Assembly (NCBI GenBank): GCA_958415665.1
Contig: CATYZK010000010.1
Span: 1 to 63,162 of the forward strand
Direction: 5' to 3'
Length of the DNA stretch: 63,162 nt
DNA from: an uncultured Collinsella sp.
GTDB taxonomy: Bacteria > Actinomycetota > Coriobacteriia > Coriobacteriales > Coriobacteriaceae
In this document: in pieces, positions 1 through 8,388 of the stretch
Layout of the letters: each line of letters begins with the position of its first letter
Position numbering within the stretch: the stretch's first letter is position 1
Program-made: the position numbers and the translations under genes
The notes under the pieces: generated by a model
Database searches by the model: none
Seen by the model: only the letters and a program-made list of their open reading frames with translations
Told to the model about the DNA's origin: nothing

Positions 1-113
1 CCCGGGCCGGCGCCATTTTTTTGGTCCTGTGGTGTCTTTTTTTTTTCCACAACAAGGGCTTCTTTTGTAAAAAAAACACCCCACCCCAATGCACCATTGT
101 TGATGGGAGAGGC

Positions 114-1274
114 ATGTCGGATTCGCCTAACTTTTTGACGTATGCCCAGACGGCGTTCGATTCGTTTGAGGAGCGGTCGTTCTGCGCGGTGGACAGCCTG
201 GTGTTTGCATGGCTGTCGTATTTGCGCTTGCCGGGGTATATGCCGGAGCTTGCCGGCTGGCAGGGGCTGGACGTGCGTGAACTGCTGCGTGCCGAGTGCT
301 ACCAGGACATGATTGGTGACCTGTGGGACCCGGAGGAGAGTCGCGCCTTGCTGGAGGCTGTTGCGGCAAGTCCTCGCTACCGCGGCGTGCGCGTTTGCGG
401 TTATCGTGCCGTGAACGATGCGTCGATGACGGAGCAATTTGCAGCCATGACGTTCCGATTTCCGGCAGGATTCAGCTACCTTTCCTTCCGCGGGACCGAC
501 AGCACGATCGTGGGCTGGAAAGAGGACTTTAACATGGCGTTCCGGTGTCCCGTGCCCTCCCAGGAATCTGCGGCGCGCTACGTGGACGAGGCGGCGGCCG
601 CGATTGATGGACCGCTCTTGTGCGGAGGCCATTCCAAAGGCGGCAACTTGGCGGTGTATGGCGCGGCGATGTGCTCTGACGCCGCTGGTGACCGAATCGA
701 GAGGGCCTTCTCGCATGATGGCCCCGGCTTTGTCGAGGAGTTCCTGAGTGGCGATGCCTTTGCGGGCCTGTCCGGTCGCATCGATAAAACCCTGCCGCAG
801 TCGTCGATTTTCGGCATGATGTTCGAGACGCAGGAGGATTACGCCATTGTCGAGAGCACCGAATTCAGTCTGCTGCAGCACAATCCCTTTAGCTGGGTCA
901 TTGACGGCTGCGACTTTGTGTATTGCGAGCGTCTGTCTGCCGGCGCGCGATACGTCGATAGCTCTATTCGTGAGATGTTGCTTGCGGTGGAGCCTGCCGA
1001 ACGCGAGCGCTTTGTGGACGCGCTGTTTTCCGTGTTTGAGGCTACGGGCGCCGAACGGTTTGCAGATATCGCAGGGAATCTGCGCGAGAGCCTGCCGGTG
1101 ATGCTTCAAAAAGCGCAGGGATTCGACCAGGATACGCGCCGCTTTATCTCGCAGACGATCGTAGCAATTCTAAAATGTGCGCTGCTGCCCAAGCGCGCCG
1201 AGCTCAATGTTCCCATCGCTGGCAAGAGCCTAGCGGAGCAGCTCGATGCATGGCAGTCCGAGCTTCTACACTAG
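114..1274 (+). CDS. DUF2974 (Mbeg1-like) alpha/beta hydrolase
   Basis: A 386-aa cytoplasmic protein of the DUF2974/Mbeg1-like family, a lipase-type alpha/beta-hydrolase group of unknown substrate. The nucleophile-elbow motif GGHSKGGNLA lies near residue 172, so the Ser of HSKGG is the likely nucleophile. The upstream segment SYLSFRGTDS resembles the oxyanion-side strand of lipase-3-type folds. An upstream in-frame ATG exists at 21, but the start at 114 is chosen because GGGAGA precedes it by a few bases and the intervening translation is low-complexity (poly-T derived). It has no signal peptide or membrane segment. The gene stands alone and the next gene is 102 bp downstream. The family is clear; the substrate is unknown. 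Confidence 0.8.
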   Translation: MSDSPNFLTYAQTAFDSFEERSFCAVDSLVFAWLSYLRLPGYMPELAGWQGLDVRELLRAECYQDMIGDLWDPEESRALLEAVAASPRYRGVRVCGYRAVNDASMTEQFAAMTFRFPAGFSYLSFRGTDSTIVGWKEDFNMAFRCPVPSQESAARYVDEAAAAIDGPLLCGGHSKGGNLAVYGAAMCSDAAGDRIERAFSHDGPGFVEEFLSGDAFAGLSGRIDKTLPQSSIFGMMFETQEDYAIVESTEFSLLQHNPFSWVIDGCDFVYCERLSAGARYVDSSIREMLLAVEPAERERFVDALFSVFEATGAERFADIAGNLRESLPVMLQKAQGFDQDTRRFISQTIVAILKCALLPKRAELNVPIAGKSLAEQLDAWQSELLH

Positions 1275-1376
1275 CCACTGGCGCAAAGCGACCTGTCCCC
1301 GATGCACCAATCTTCGATGCGCTTGGAGAGGGCTCGACCGCTATACTGATTCGTGCTCAATTCGATCTAGAACGGA

Positions 1377-2390
1377 ATGCCGTATATGAAAATCAATCAC
1401 GCGATCTTGCATATCCTGGACTTTGACTCGGCCGTCAACGTCATGAGCCAACGCGAGCTCGATATCGAGAGCCGCACCGTGCGCAATTTTGTGACTACGC
1501 ACCTGCGCCGTGCCCGCACTTCGGCCGATAACAAGCGCGCCACATTTGCCGAGAACTCCGCATTCGGCGGCGAGCTCAAGGGTTATTTCTTTGGCGAGCG
1601 CGAGTTCGTAGACCTGTCGCAGCAGATTGCGGAGTTCATCTCTTCGGAGCTTACCAAGGCCGAAAAGGCCGAGTCCACCGACGTGCTTGTGGCGGACTTT
1701 GACGATGACGAGGATGCCCGCTGGTTTGCCGTGATGCTGCTTGGCTCCAAGCAGGCCTTTATGCACGAGGTGGGCCGCGAGGAGGGCGAGGTGCGCAACG
1801 ACATCGCGCGTCATTACGCCATCCTGCCAAATCCCTCGCAAAAGGTGCCGAGCTACGCCATCGTGCGCGCGAGCACCATGGAGATCGGCTACGTGGACAA
1901 GAAGCGCAAGATCGCCGGCGAGGACCGCATGCTTATTCCTGACGGGCTGCTGCAGTGCGATACGGGCGTGTCGGGCAAGGAGATTATCGACACCGTGACG
2001 CGTGTGGTCGAGGAGGTTGCCGAGGAGCACGGCGCCAACACGGCCGTGGCGCTCGCCAAGGTCAAGGCCGCTGTTGCCGAGAAGGTCGAAGACGACGAGG
2101 AACTGCCGCCTTGGGATATCGTCGACGAGGTCTTTGAGGACGAGCCGGTCATCAAAGAGAGCGTGCGTGCGGCGCTGACCGAGGAGAAGGTGCCCGAACG
2201 CGTGCCCGTGGAGCGCAAACAGGTCGAGCGCGCGGCCGTGCGCAATCATAAGATTCGTACCGACACGGGCATCGAAATCAGCTTCCCGGCCGAGATGGGC
2301 TCGAACTCCGAGTACATCGAGTTCGTCAACGAGCCCAACGGCCTCATCTCCATCGAGCTCAAAAACATCGGGTCAATTGAGAATCGATAA
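1377..2390 (+). CDS. Nucleoid-associated protein, NdpA/YejK-like family
   Basis: A 337-aa protein matching the 37-kDa nucleoid-associated protein family (NdpA/YejK), which binds DNA and is usually a single chromosomal gene of about 330-350 aa. Family-like features are the N-terminal MKINHAILHILD, the mid segment GEREFVDLSQQIAEF and the C-terminal GIEISFPAEM followed by IEFVNEPNG. Residues 220-280 are Glu/Lys-rich and probably form a flexible linker. Two ATGs (1377 and 1386) are possible; the second gives MKINHAIL. A strong hairpin terminator follows directly, so the gene is monocistronic. DNA binding is known for relatives and inferred here. Confidence 0.8.
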   Translation: MPYMKINHAILHILDFDSAVNVMSQRELDIESRTVRNFVTTHLRRARTSADNKRATFAENSAFGGELKGYFFGEREFVDLSQQIAEFISSELTKAEKAESTDVLVADFDDDEDARWFAVMLLGSKQAFMHEVGREEGEVRNDIARHYAILPNPSQKVPSYAIVRASTMEIGYVDKKRKIAGEDRMLIPDGLLQCDTGVSGKEIIDTVTRVVEEVAEEHGANTAVALAKVKAAVAEKVEDDEELPPWDIVDEVFEDEPVIKESVRAALTEEKVPERVPVERKQVERAAVRNHKIRTDTGIEISFPAEMGSNSEYIEFVNEPNGLISIELKNIGSIENR

Positions 2391-2417
2391 ACTGCGCTTG
2401 TAAGCTGCAGAAAAACA

Positions 2418-2450
2418 AAGGTCGAAACCCTTCGGGACTTCGGCCTTTTT
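2418..2450 (+). terminator. Intrinsic terminator after the nucleoid-associated protein gene
   Basis: AAGGTCGAAaCCC, a short TTC loop and GGGaCTTCGGCC pair as a stem and are followed by five T residues. It sits 28 bp after the stop codon. Confidence 0.85.
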
Positions 2451-2493
2451 GCTTGGAGCTGAATTGAGTTGCAGACTGAGCATACGTCAGCGA

Positions 2494-2591
2494 AAACGCC
2501 CCTAGGTGAGCAAGGTGACGTGAAAGAGGAGGGAAGCGTACTTTGGTACGCGACCGACGATTGAACGTCAGATTGCCGCTTAGGGGCGTTT
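2494..2591. repeat. Dispersed hairpin element, copy A
   Basis: A 98-bp intergenic element closed by perfect 11-bp arms, AAACGCCCCTA (2494-2504) and TAGGGGCGTTT (2581-2591), with a second GTGACG/CGTCAG pairing inside and a small central hairpin GCGTAC-TTTG-GTACGC. The 26 bp at 2508-2533 (starting GAGCAAGGTGACGTGAAAGA) recur exactly on the minus strand at 57744-57769. A related copy lies at 20865-20965. It lies between convergent genes. It has no coding potential that I can support. Confidence 0.75.
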
Positions 2592-2634
2592 GCAGCGTCG
2601 GGTAGTTACGGCGTTTGGTAAAACGCCGTAACTA

Positions 2635-3354
2635 TTAAAGTTGACGTAAACCTTCCTCGAGACCGGTCTTGCTGTCGGTCTTTTCGTCGCGCTTCTTGAT
2701 GACGCGGGCGGGAACGCCGGCCACGACGGCGCCGGCGGGGACGTCCTCGACGCATACGGCACCGGCGGCTACGACGGCGCCCTTGCCCACGCGCACGCCC
2801 TCCAGGACCACGGCGTTGGCGCCAATCATGACATCGTCCTCGATGATGACGGGCGTGGCGCTCGCGGGCTCAACGACGCCTGCAAGCACGGTGCCGGCGC
2901 CGATGTGGCAGTTCTTGCCCACGGTGGCGCGGCCGCCCAGCACGGCGCCCATATCGATCATGGATCCCTCGCCGATAACGGAGCCGATGTTGATGATGGC
3001 GCCCATCATGATGACGGCGCGGTCGCCGATCTCGACGCGGTCGCGGATAATCGCGCCCGGCTCGATGCGGGCGTTGATGCCCTTAAGGTCGAGCATGGGG
3101 ACGGCGGAGTTACGGCAGTCGTTCTCGACGTCGTAGTAGTCGATAGAGTCGGCGTTGGCATCGAGGATGGCCTTGAGCTCGTCCCAGTCGCCAAAGACGG
3201 TCTTGCCGCGGCGGCCGCCGTAGACGTGCGCATCGCCCCAGGCAACCTTCATGCCGGGCTTCTCGCGCACATACAGCTTGACGGGCGTCTTCTTGGGCGC
3301 GGTGGCGATGTAGTTGATAATCTCCTGTGCATCCATCTCGGCTGCGTTGCTCAT
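2635..3354 (-). CDS. dapH: 2,3,4,5-tetrahydropyridine-2,6-dicarboxylate N-acetyltransferase
   Basis: A 239-aa acetyltransferase of the DapH type: acetyl-CoA plus tetrahydrodipicolinate gives N-acetyl-2-amino-6-oxopimelate in the acetylase branch of DAP/lysine synthesis. The N-terminal DapH-type domain (MDAQEIINYIATAPKKTPVK) is followed from about residue 95 by a left-handed beta-helix of hexapeptide repeats (IEPGAIIRDRVEIGDRAVIM and onward) ending GVPARVIKKRDEK. Length matches the family (about 235-240 aa), which separates it from longer succinyl-type DapD. The start ATG has AAAGGAG upstream. It is the last gene of the riboswitch-led operon, 39 nt after dapB. A short C-terminal tail follows the repeats. 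Confidence 0.93.
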   Translation of the reverse strand: MSNAAEMDAQEIINYIATAPKKTPVKLYVREKPGMKVAWGDAHVYGGRRGKTVFGDWDELKAILDANADSIDYYDVENDCRNSAVPMLDLKGINARIEPGAIIRDRVEIGDRAVIMMGAIINIGSVIGEGSMIDMGAVLGGRATVGKNCHIGAGTVLAGVVEPASATPVIIEDDVMIGANAVVLEGVRVGKGAVVAAGAVCVEDVPAGAVVAGVPARVIKKRDEKTDSKTGLEEGLRQL

Positions 3355-3393
3355 ATACTGTTTCTCCTTTACGTGGGCTTGGTTAATGATTGG

Positions 3394-4134
3394 TTAGGCA
3401 AACATGACCTGGTCGAAGGTGTAGAAGCCGGGGTCGCGGACGACGAGCTTCTGGGCGGCCGCCAGGGCGCCGTTGACGAAGATCTGTCGGCTCGTGGCGC
3501 GATGGCTGAGCGTGACTTCCTCGTCCTGGCCAAAGAAGCTCACCTCGTGCACGCCGGCGACGGTGCCGCCGCGTAGCGAATGCATGCCGATTTCTTTGGG
3601 GTCGCGCGCGCCGCACATGCCCTCACGGCCGTAGACGGGGCGGTAGCCGGCCTCGGGCTCGGCTTCGACCACGGCGTCAAGCAGCAGCTTGGCGGTGCCG
3701 CTGGGGGCATCGATCTTTTGGTTGTGGTGTGTCTCGACGATCTCGCAGTCAAAGCCGGGCAGCTCGCGTGTGGCCTGGGCCACCAGGTGACGCAGGGCGG
3801 CGATACCGATGGAGTAGTTGCCTGAGTGCATGACGCGGGCGTTCTGGCCCAGCTCGCGCAGGCGGTCCATCTGCTCGGGCGTATATCCCGTGGTGCCCGA
3901 GACCAGTGCAGCGCCCGTGCGCTCGACATAGGCGACGACGGCGTCGAAGGTCACGACGTTCGAGAAGTCGATGATCACGTCAGCCGCCGGAGCGCTCTCG
4001 AGCTCGGTCAGATCAAAGCCGATCTGGGCCACGATATCAAACACGGGCTGCCCGGCGGCATCGACAATGCCTTCGGCGGTAGTGCGGATGAGCGAGCCCA
4101 TGCGGCCCGTTCCCATAATGATAGTCTTAATCAA
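3394..4134 (-). CDS. dapB: 4-hydroxy-tetrahydrodipicolinate reductase
   Basis: A 246-aa DapB that reduces the DapA product to tetrahydrodipicolinate with NAD(P)H. The nucleotide-binding GTGRMGSLI motif is at residues 8-16, and the substrate segment ETHHNQKIDAPSGTA is near residues 140-155, where the His pair and Lys are the known catalytic/binding residues. The best start is TTG at 4134, overlapping the end of the upstream fusion gene by 8 nt; GGGAG lies about 10 nt before it. The overlap implies translational coupling. Length is typical. Confidence 0.95.
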   Translation of the reverse strand: MIKTIIMGTGRMGSLIRTTAEGIVDAAGQPVFDIVAQIGFDLTELESAPAADVIIDFSNVVTFDAVVAYVERTGAALVSGTTGYTPEQMDRLRELGQNARVMHSGNYSIGIAALRHLVAQATRELPGFDCEIVETHHNQKIDAPSGTAKLLLDAVVEAEPEAGYRPVYGREGMCGARDPKEIGMHSLRGGTVAGVHEVSFFGQDEEVTLSHRATSRQIFVNGALAAAQKLVVRDPGFYTFDQVMFA

Positions 4135-6436
4135 GCAGACCAGCTCCCTTCAGAGCATCGGTAAGTGTGGCGCGCGTGTCGTCTGCCATGGGGCACAGCG
4201 GCATGCGGTAGTTTGCCTCGATCATGCCCATCTGGGCGAGTGCTTCCTTGACGGGGATGGGGTTAACCTCGCTAAAGAGGGCGTTGATGAGCGGCTGGCC
4301 GGCGATCTGGATATCGCGGGCGCGCACTACGTCGCCGTCCAGATAGGCGCGGCACATGTCGTGCGCGAGCTGCGGCTGAACATCGGCCCACACGCTGATG
4401 GTGCCCGAGGCGCCCAGGCTCATGAGCGGTACGGTGAGGGCGTCCTCGCCCGAGTACATGCGGAAGTCATCGGACAGCAGGTGGGCGATCTTGGCCGCGT
4501 AGGCGACGTTGCCCGAGGCTTCCTTAATGCCCATGATGTTGGGGTGCGCGGCCAAGCGCTCTACGTTGCGCTCGCTGATGCCGCAGCCGCAGCGGCCGGG
4601 GATGTTGTACAGGATGCAGGGGATATCTACGGCATCCGCTACGGTCTTAAAGTGCTGGTAGATGCCCTCCTCGTTGGACTTGTTGTAGTAGGGGGTAATG
4701 AGCAGCAGGCCGTCGGCGCCCAGGCCTTGGTAGGTGAGCGACTTGGTGAGCATGGTCTGCGTGGAGTTAGAGCCCGAGCCGGCGATGACGGGGACGCGGC
4801 CTGCAACCTGCTTGACCACGGCGGCGACGACGGAGTTGTCCTCGTCATCGGTCATCGTGGCGCTCTCGCCGGTGGTGCCCAGGGTGAGGATGGCGTCGGT
4901 GCCATTTTGCAGGTGGAAATCGATAAGGCGCTCGAGTGCGTCAAAGTCGACGCTGCCGTCCTTTTTAAACGGCGTGACGAGGGCGACGATTGAGCCCTCG
5001 AGATTACGGATGTCCATGTTCTTCTCCTTCGCTTCCGCGATCTGGATGCGTTTGTTCCACTGAGCGGCGACGGCCAGGCGTTCGTCCTGGGCGCGACGGC
5101 GGGCGCTTTCGGCACGCGATTTGGCCAGTAGCTCACGGCCGCACGGCAACACGTCGAGCGTGGCAAAATAATCGCCCGGGCGCTCGGCGCGTCGGATGAG
5201 GTCGGCCGAGCCATCGGGGCGCAGCAGGACCTCGGCGGAGCGCAGGCGTCCGTTGTAGTTGTAGCCCATGGAGTGGCCATGCGCGCCGGTATCGTGGATC
5301 ACAAGCAGGTCGCCCATGTCGATATGCGGCAGCTCACGATCGATGGCGAACTTGTCGTTGTTTTCGCACAGGTTACCCGTGATGTCGTACGTGTTCGTGG
5401 CGGGGGCTGCGGTTTTATCAGGACCGTCCGGCTGACCCATCACCGTGATGTGGTGGTAAGCGCCATACATGGCAGGGCGGATCAGATCGACGGCGCTTGC
5501 GTCGACACCGATATAGTCCTTGTAGATCTGCTTCTCGTGGATGGCCTTGGTGACCAGGCAGCCGTAGGGGCCCATCATAAAGCGGCCCATCTCGGTGCAG
5601 ATGGCCACATCGCCCATGCCGGCAGGAACCAGGATCTCGTCGTATGCCGCGTGCACCCCCTCGCCGATGGCGTGAATGTCGTTGGCCTGCTGCTCGGGCA
5701 GATAGGGGATGCCGACGCCGCCGGACAGATTGATGAAGGCGACGTGTGCGCCGGTCTCGCGCTCCAGGCGCACGGCAAGCTCAAAGAGGATGCGCGCAAG
5801 CTTGGGGTAGTAGTCGTTGGTGACGGTGTTGCTGGCAAGGAATGCGTGGATACCAAAGTCCTCGGCACCCTTGGCCTTGAGCGTGCGGAAGGCCTCGAAG
5901 AGCTGCTCGGTGGTCATGCCGTACTTGGAGTCGCCCGGGTTGTCCATGATGCCGTTGGAGAGCTGGAACAGGCCACCCGGATTAAAGCGGCAGCTGACCG
6001 TCTTGGGGATGGGCCCCGCAACGTGCTCAAAGAACTCGATGTGGCTGATGTCGTCAAAGTTGATGATGGCACCCAGCTTGTCGGCGAGCCCAAAGTCCGC
6101 CGCCGGCGTGTCGTTGGACGAGAACATGATGTCATGTCCCGTAATGCCCAGCGAGCGGGCGATCACGAGCTCGGTATAGCTCGAGCAATCGCAGCCGCAG
6201 CCGTATTCGTTGAGAATGGAGATGAGCGCCGGGTTGGGATTGGCCTTGACGGCAAAGTATTCCTTAAAGCCCGGGTTCCATGCAAAGGCGTCGCGCACTT
6301 CTTGCATGTTGCGGCGGATACCCGCCTCGTCGTATAGATGAAACGGCGTGGGGAACTGCTCGACGATATGCTCGAGCGTCTCCTTGTCCACAAACGGCTG
6401 CTTGGCCGCATATGCCTCGTTGGGAGTCAATGACAT
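4127..6436 (-). CDS. lysA-dapA: Fused diaminopimelate decarboxylase / 4-hydroxy-tetrahydrodipicolinate synthase
   Basis: A single 769-aa reading frame with a LysA-like PLP decarboxylase at residues 1-470 and a complete DapA aldolase from about residue 474. In the LysA part, YFAVKANPNP carries the expected PLP Lys, with GCGCDCSSYTEL, a glycine-rich NLSGGVGIPY phosphate segment and ENNDKF toward the end. In the DapA part, IVALVTPFKKDGSVDF, LGTTGESATM, ILYNIPGRCGC and IMGIKEASGN (Schiff-base Lys) are all present. No stop codon separates them. The linker has an internal AAGGAG six bases before an ATG at 5017 that is exactly where a normal DapA would start, so a separate 296-aa DapA (4127-5017) may also be made. 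The gene pairs the first committed and last steps of lysine synthesis. It lies directly behind a lysine riboswitch. Confidence 0.88.
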   Translation of the reverse strand: MSLTPNEAYAAKQPFVDKETLEHIVEQFPTPFHLYDEAGIRRNMQEVRDAFAWNPGFKEYFAVKANPNPALISILNEYGCGCDCSSYTELVIARSLGITGHDIMFSSNDTPAADFGLADKLGAIINFDDISHIEFFEHVAGPIPKTVSCRFNPGGLFQLSNGIMDNPGDSKYGMTTEQLFEAFRTLKAKGAEDFGIHAFLASNTVTNDYYPKLARILFELAVRLERETGAHVAFINLSGGVGIPYLPEQQANDIHAIGEGVHAAYDEILVPAGMGDVAICTEMGRFMMGPYGCLVTKAIHEKQIYKDYIGVDASAVDLIRPAMYGAYHHITVMGQPDGPDKTAAPATNTYDITGNLCENNDKFAIDRELPHIDMGDLLVIHDTGAHGHSMGYNYNGRLRSAEVLLRPDGSADLIRRAERPGDYFATLDVLPCGRELLAKSRAESARRRAQDERLAVAAQWNKRIQIAEAKEKNMDIRNLEGSIVALVTPFKKDGSVDFDALERLIDFHLQNGTDAILTLGTTGESATMTDDEDNSVVAAVVKQVAGRVPVIAGSGSNSTQTMLTKSLTYQGLGADGLLLITPYYNKSNEEGIYQHFKTVADAVDIPCILYNIPGRCGCGISERNVERLAAHPNIMGIKEASGNVAYAAKIAHLLSDDFRMYSGEDALTVPLMSLGASGTISVWADVQPQLAHDMCRAYLDGDVVRARDIQIAGQPLINALFSEVNPIPVKEALAQMGMIEANYRMPLCPMADDTRATLTDALKGAGLLD

Positions 6437-6504
6437 GTCCCGTAAACCTCGCTATCCAGACGGCGCTACCTGCGCATCGAATCCGCATAGCGTGGACCCA
6501 ATGT

Positions 6505-6668
6505 CCGGATAGCGCTCCCGCATTGCTGCAGACAGTCCTGCGGGTGTTTCCCACAGGCCCACCAGGCTGTTCGTGCCCGAAAAACCCAGTTCGGCGGGTT
6601 TCGCCTCCCCGCGGGGTCAAAGCCTGCCGGCTCGCCCGCGGCTCTTCGTGCCCGCGCCTCTATCAAGT
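6505..6668 (-). promoter_or_regulatory. Lysine riboswitch (L box)
   Basis: On the minus strand the leader of the lysA-dapA operon contains the L-box hallmarks in order: GATAGAGGCGC (6664-6654), an AAGAGCC segment, GGGGAGGCGAA followed by CCGCCGAA, and the closing GGAGCGCTATC (6518-6508) whose CTATC pairs with the opening GATAG to make P1. Length (about 165 nt) and position 70 nt before the gene fit. Downstream, GGATAGCG overlaps the GAGG ribosome-binding site and is complementary to GCGCTATCC at the 3' end of the aptamer. This suggests translational control. A second CGCTAT/GGTAGCG pair makes the exact switch undecidable by eye. Confidence 0.85.
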
Positions 6669-6772
6669 GGTAACGACCCTACCACGTTGCACTTTACCAA
6701 ACAAGAGTATTCGTATATAACGTTTAAAAAATGCAGGGATATGCTAGAAACAAGGGTGCCACAATCCTGCGT

Positions 6773-6784
6773 CACAATATTGTG
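6773..6784. promoter_or_regulatory. 12-bp palindrome upstream of the M20 amidohydrolase
   Basis: CACAATATTGTG is a perfect palindrome 33 bp before the amidohydrolase start. It lies in the divergent region between this gene and the lysine operon. It is a candidate operator; no regulator can be named. Confidence 0.35.
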
Positions 6785-6817
6785 TGAATGGATATGCCCC
6801 CCATGAAAGGATCCTTT

Positions 6818-8005
6818 ATGACCGAGCTCCAAGAACTTCGTCGCTATCGGCGCGACTTGCACCGCATTCCGGAGCTCGATTTCGATCTTCCTCAAACCAT
6901 AGCCTATATCGAGGGCGTGCTCGCCTCGCTTACCTGTGAAGTAACCCATCCGTGCCCCAGCTGCGTCTGCGCTTTCTTCGATGCCGGCACGGGCGCCGCG
7001 CATGCCACGGCGATTCGCGCCGACATGGACGCCCTGCCCATCGCGGAGGCAACGGGCGCGGCCTTTGCCTCGACGCATCCCGGTAAGATGCATGCGTGCG
7101 GTCACGACGGTCACATGGCCATGGTGCTTGCCGCCGCGACGTATGTCGATCGCATGATTCGTGAGCAGCCGGGCGCCATCAAGCGCAACGTGCTCTTTGT
7201 GTTCCAGCCTGCCGAGGAGACGACCGGTGGTGCCAAGACGGTGTGCGAGAGCGGCGTGTTCGAGCGCTACGGGGCCGATCGCATCTTTGGCTTCCACGTG
7301 TGGCCCGATCTGCCTGCCGGTACGCTGGCGAGCTGCTCCGGTCCGCTGCTGGCGCGCTCGAGCGAGACTCACATTCATATCCATGGCACGAGTATCCATA
7401 TTGCCAAGACCTATGGCGTTCCGGTCGAGGAATCGCACGATGCGGCGCTGGCGGCGGCCAAGTTCTTGGTTGCCGAGCGCGAGCTGATGGACGAGTTGGG
7501 CGCCGACGAGCCCTGCATTGGCAAGTTCGGTCTGCTGCGGGCGGGCACCGTCTGCAATGCGGTGGCAGGGGAGGCCCATGTCGCCGGCAGCCTGCGCGTG
7601 TTTACGGACGACATGTTCGACCGCGCACGCGAAGGCGTACGCCGTGTGCTCGATGAAGCATGCGCTGCAACGGGCTGCACGTACGATCTCGTTTTTGCCG
7701 AGGGCTATCCGCCGGTCGATAACGACCCTGAGCTGTTTGCCTGCATTGCACCTGCTTTGCCCGAGTTGCAACTGGTGAACGAGCCACTACTGATTGCCGA
7801 GGATTTCGCGTTCTATCAGCGCCATCTGCCGGGCGTGTTCTTCTTATTGGGCACGGGCGTGCCTGCCGGCCAAGACAATCCGAGTGACACCGAGGGCTGC
7901 CCCGCCTATGCCGCCAGCGCACTGCATACCGATACCATGCTCTTTGATGAGGAAATCCTGCTCAAAGGCCTCGATGTCTATAAACGATTGCTTTCGCTTG
8001 CCTAA
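6818..8005 (+). CDS. M20D-family N-acyl-amino-acid amidohydrolase (possible N-acetyl-DAP deacetylase)
   Basis: A 395-aa zinc-dependent M20D peptidase/amidohydrolase. Metal-binding motifs are visible: IRADMDALPI near residue 66, MHACGHDGHMAM near residue 90, PAEETTGGAK near 133 and the late His in ALHTDTML. Such enzymes remove acyl groups from amino acids (hippurate, N-acetyl-DAP). Because the divergent operon uses the acetylase route (DapH), an N-acetyl-DAP deacetylase is needed, and this neighbour is a plausible candidate. That role is inference from context only. Start 6818 is chosen over 6788 because AAAGGA precedes it and the conserved family region begins right after. Confidence 0.85.
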   Translation: MTELQELRRYRRDLHRIPELDFDLPQTIAYIEGVLASLTCEVTHPCPSCVCAFFDAGTGAAHATAIRADMDALPIAEATGAAFASTHPGKMHACGHDGHMAMVLAAATYVDRMIREQPGAIKRNVLFVFQPAEETTGGAKTVCESGVFERYGADRIFGFHVWPDLPAGTLASCSGPLLARSSETHIHIHGTSIHIAKTYGVPVEESHDAALAAAKFLVAERELMDELGADEPCIGKFGLLRAGTVCNAVAGEAHVAGSLRVFTDDMFDRAREGVRRVLDEACAATGCTYDLVFAEGYPPVDNDPELFACIAPALPELQLVNEPLLIAEDFAFYQRHLPGVFFLLGTGVPAGQDNPSDTEGCPAYAASALHTDTMLFDEEILLKGLDVYKRLLSLA

Positions 8006-8049
8006 TGGGCAAAGAAGTAATTGCCTAGAAAATACGAACAGATGTACGG

Positions 8050-8095
8050 TATAATGAAGATGTAAGTCTATAGAAACGTTTGACGTTATTAACGT
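8050..8095 (+). promoter_or_regulatory. higBA promoter and operator
   Basis: A TATAAT -10-like hexamer at 8050-8055 precedes a perfect 13-bp palindrome ACGTTATTAACGT at 8083-8095, 11 bp before the toxin start. Toxin-antitoxin operons of this class are normally repressed by the antitoxin at such dyads. The assignment is positional. Confidence 0.5.
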
Positions 8096-8106
8096 AAGGC
8101 GATACT

Positions 8107-8388
8107 ATGATTGCATCGTATAAAGATGAAGACACTGAACGCTTTGCAATGGGTGTGCGGGTCAGGAAGTTCCTTCCTTTTGAACGAGTCGCATTGAGGA
8201 AGATTCGCCAACTGCAGATCTGCACTTCGCTCGATGACCTTCGCGTTCCTCCAGGCAACCGCCTTGAGGCGTTGAAGGGCGATCGTGCTGGTCAATATAG
8301 CATCCGCGTCAATGAGCGCTATCGGGTCTGCTTCGAGTGGAGACAGGGGATGGCTTGGAATGTCGAAATCGTCGATTATCACAAGTGA
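8107..8388 (+). CDS. higB: HigB-type RelE/ParE superfamily toxin
   Basis: A 93-aa HigB-family toxin (RelE-like ribosome-dependent mRNA interferase). Typical features are LRKIRQLQICTSLDDLRVPP, NRLEALKGDRAGQYSIRVN and the C-terminal NERYRVCFEW followed by VEIVDYHK. Length matches the family (about 92 aa). It comes first, as in most higBA operons, and its end overlaps the antitoxin start by 29 nt. It looks intact. Ribosome-dependent cleavage is known of relatives, not shown here. Confidence 0.85.
   Translation: MIASYKDEDTERFAMGVRVRKFLPFERVALRKIRQLQICTSLDDLRVPPGNRLEALKGDRAGQYSIRVNERYRVCFEWRQGMAWNVEIVDYHK

Noticed and set aside
1..113. Poly-T tract and GC-rich start of the window as a terminator or gene fragment
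   Set aside because: The T runs (31-47) are not preceded by a convincing stem within the window, so nothing can be claimed.
8285..8359. An N-terminal extension of HigA
   Set aside because: The extra 25 codons lie inside higB in another frame and have no family similarity; the start at 8360 fits the family.
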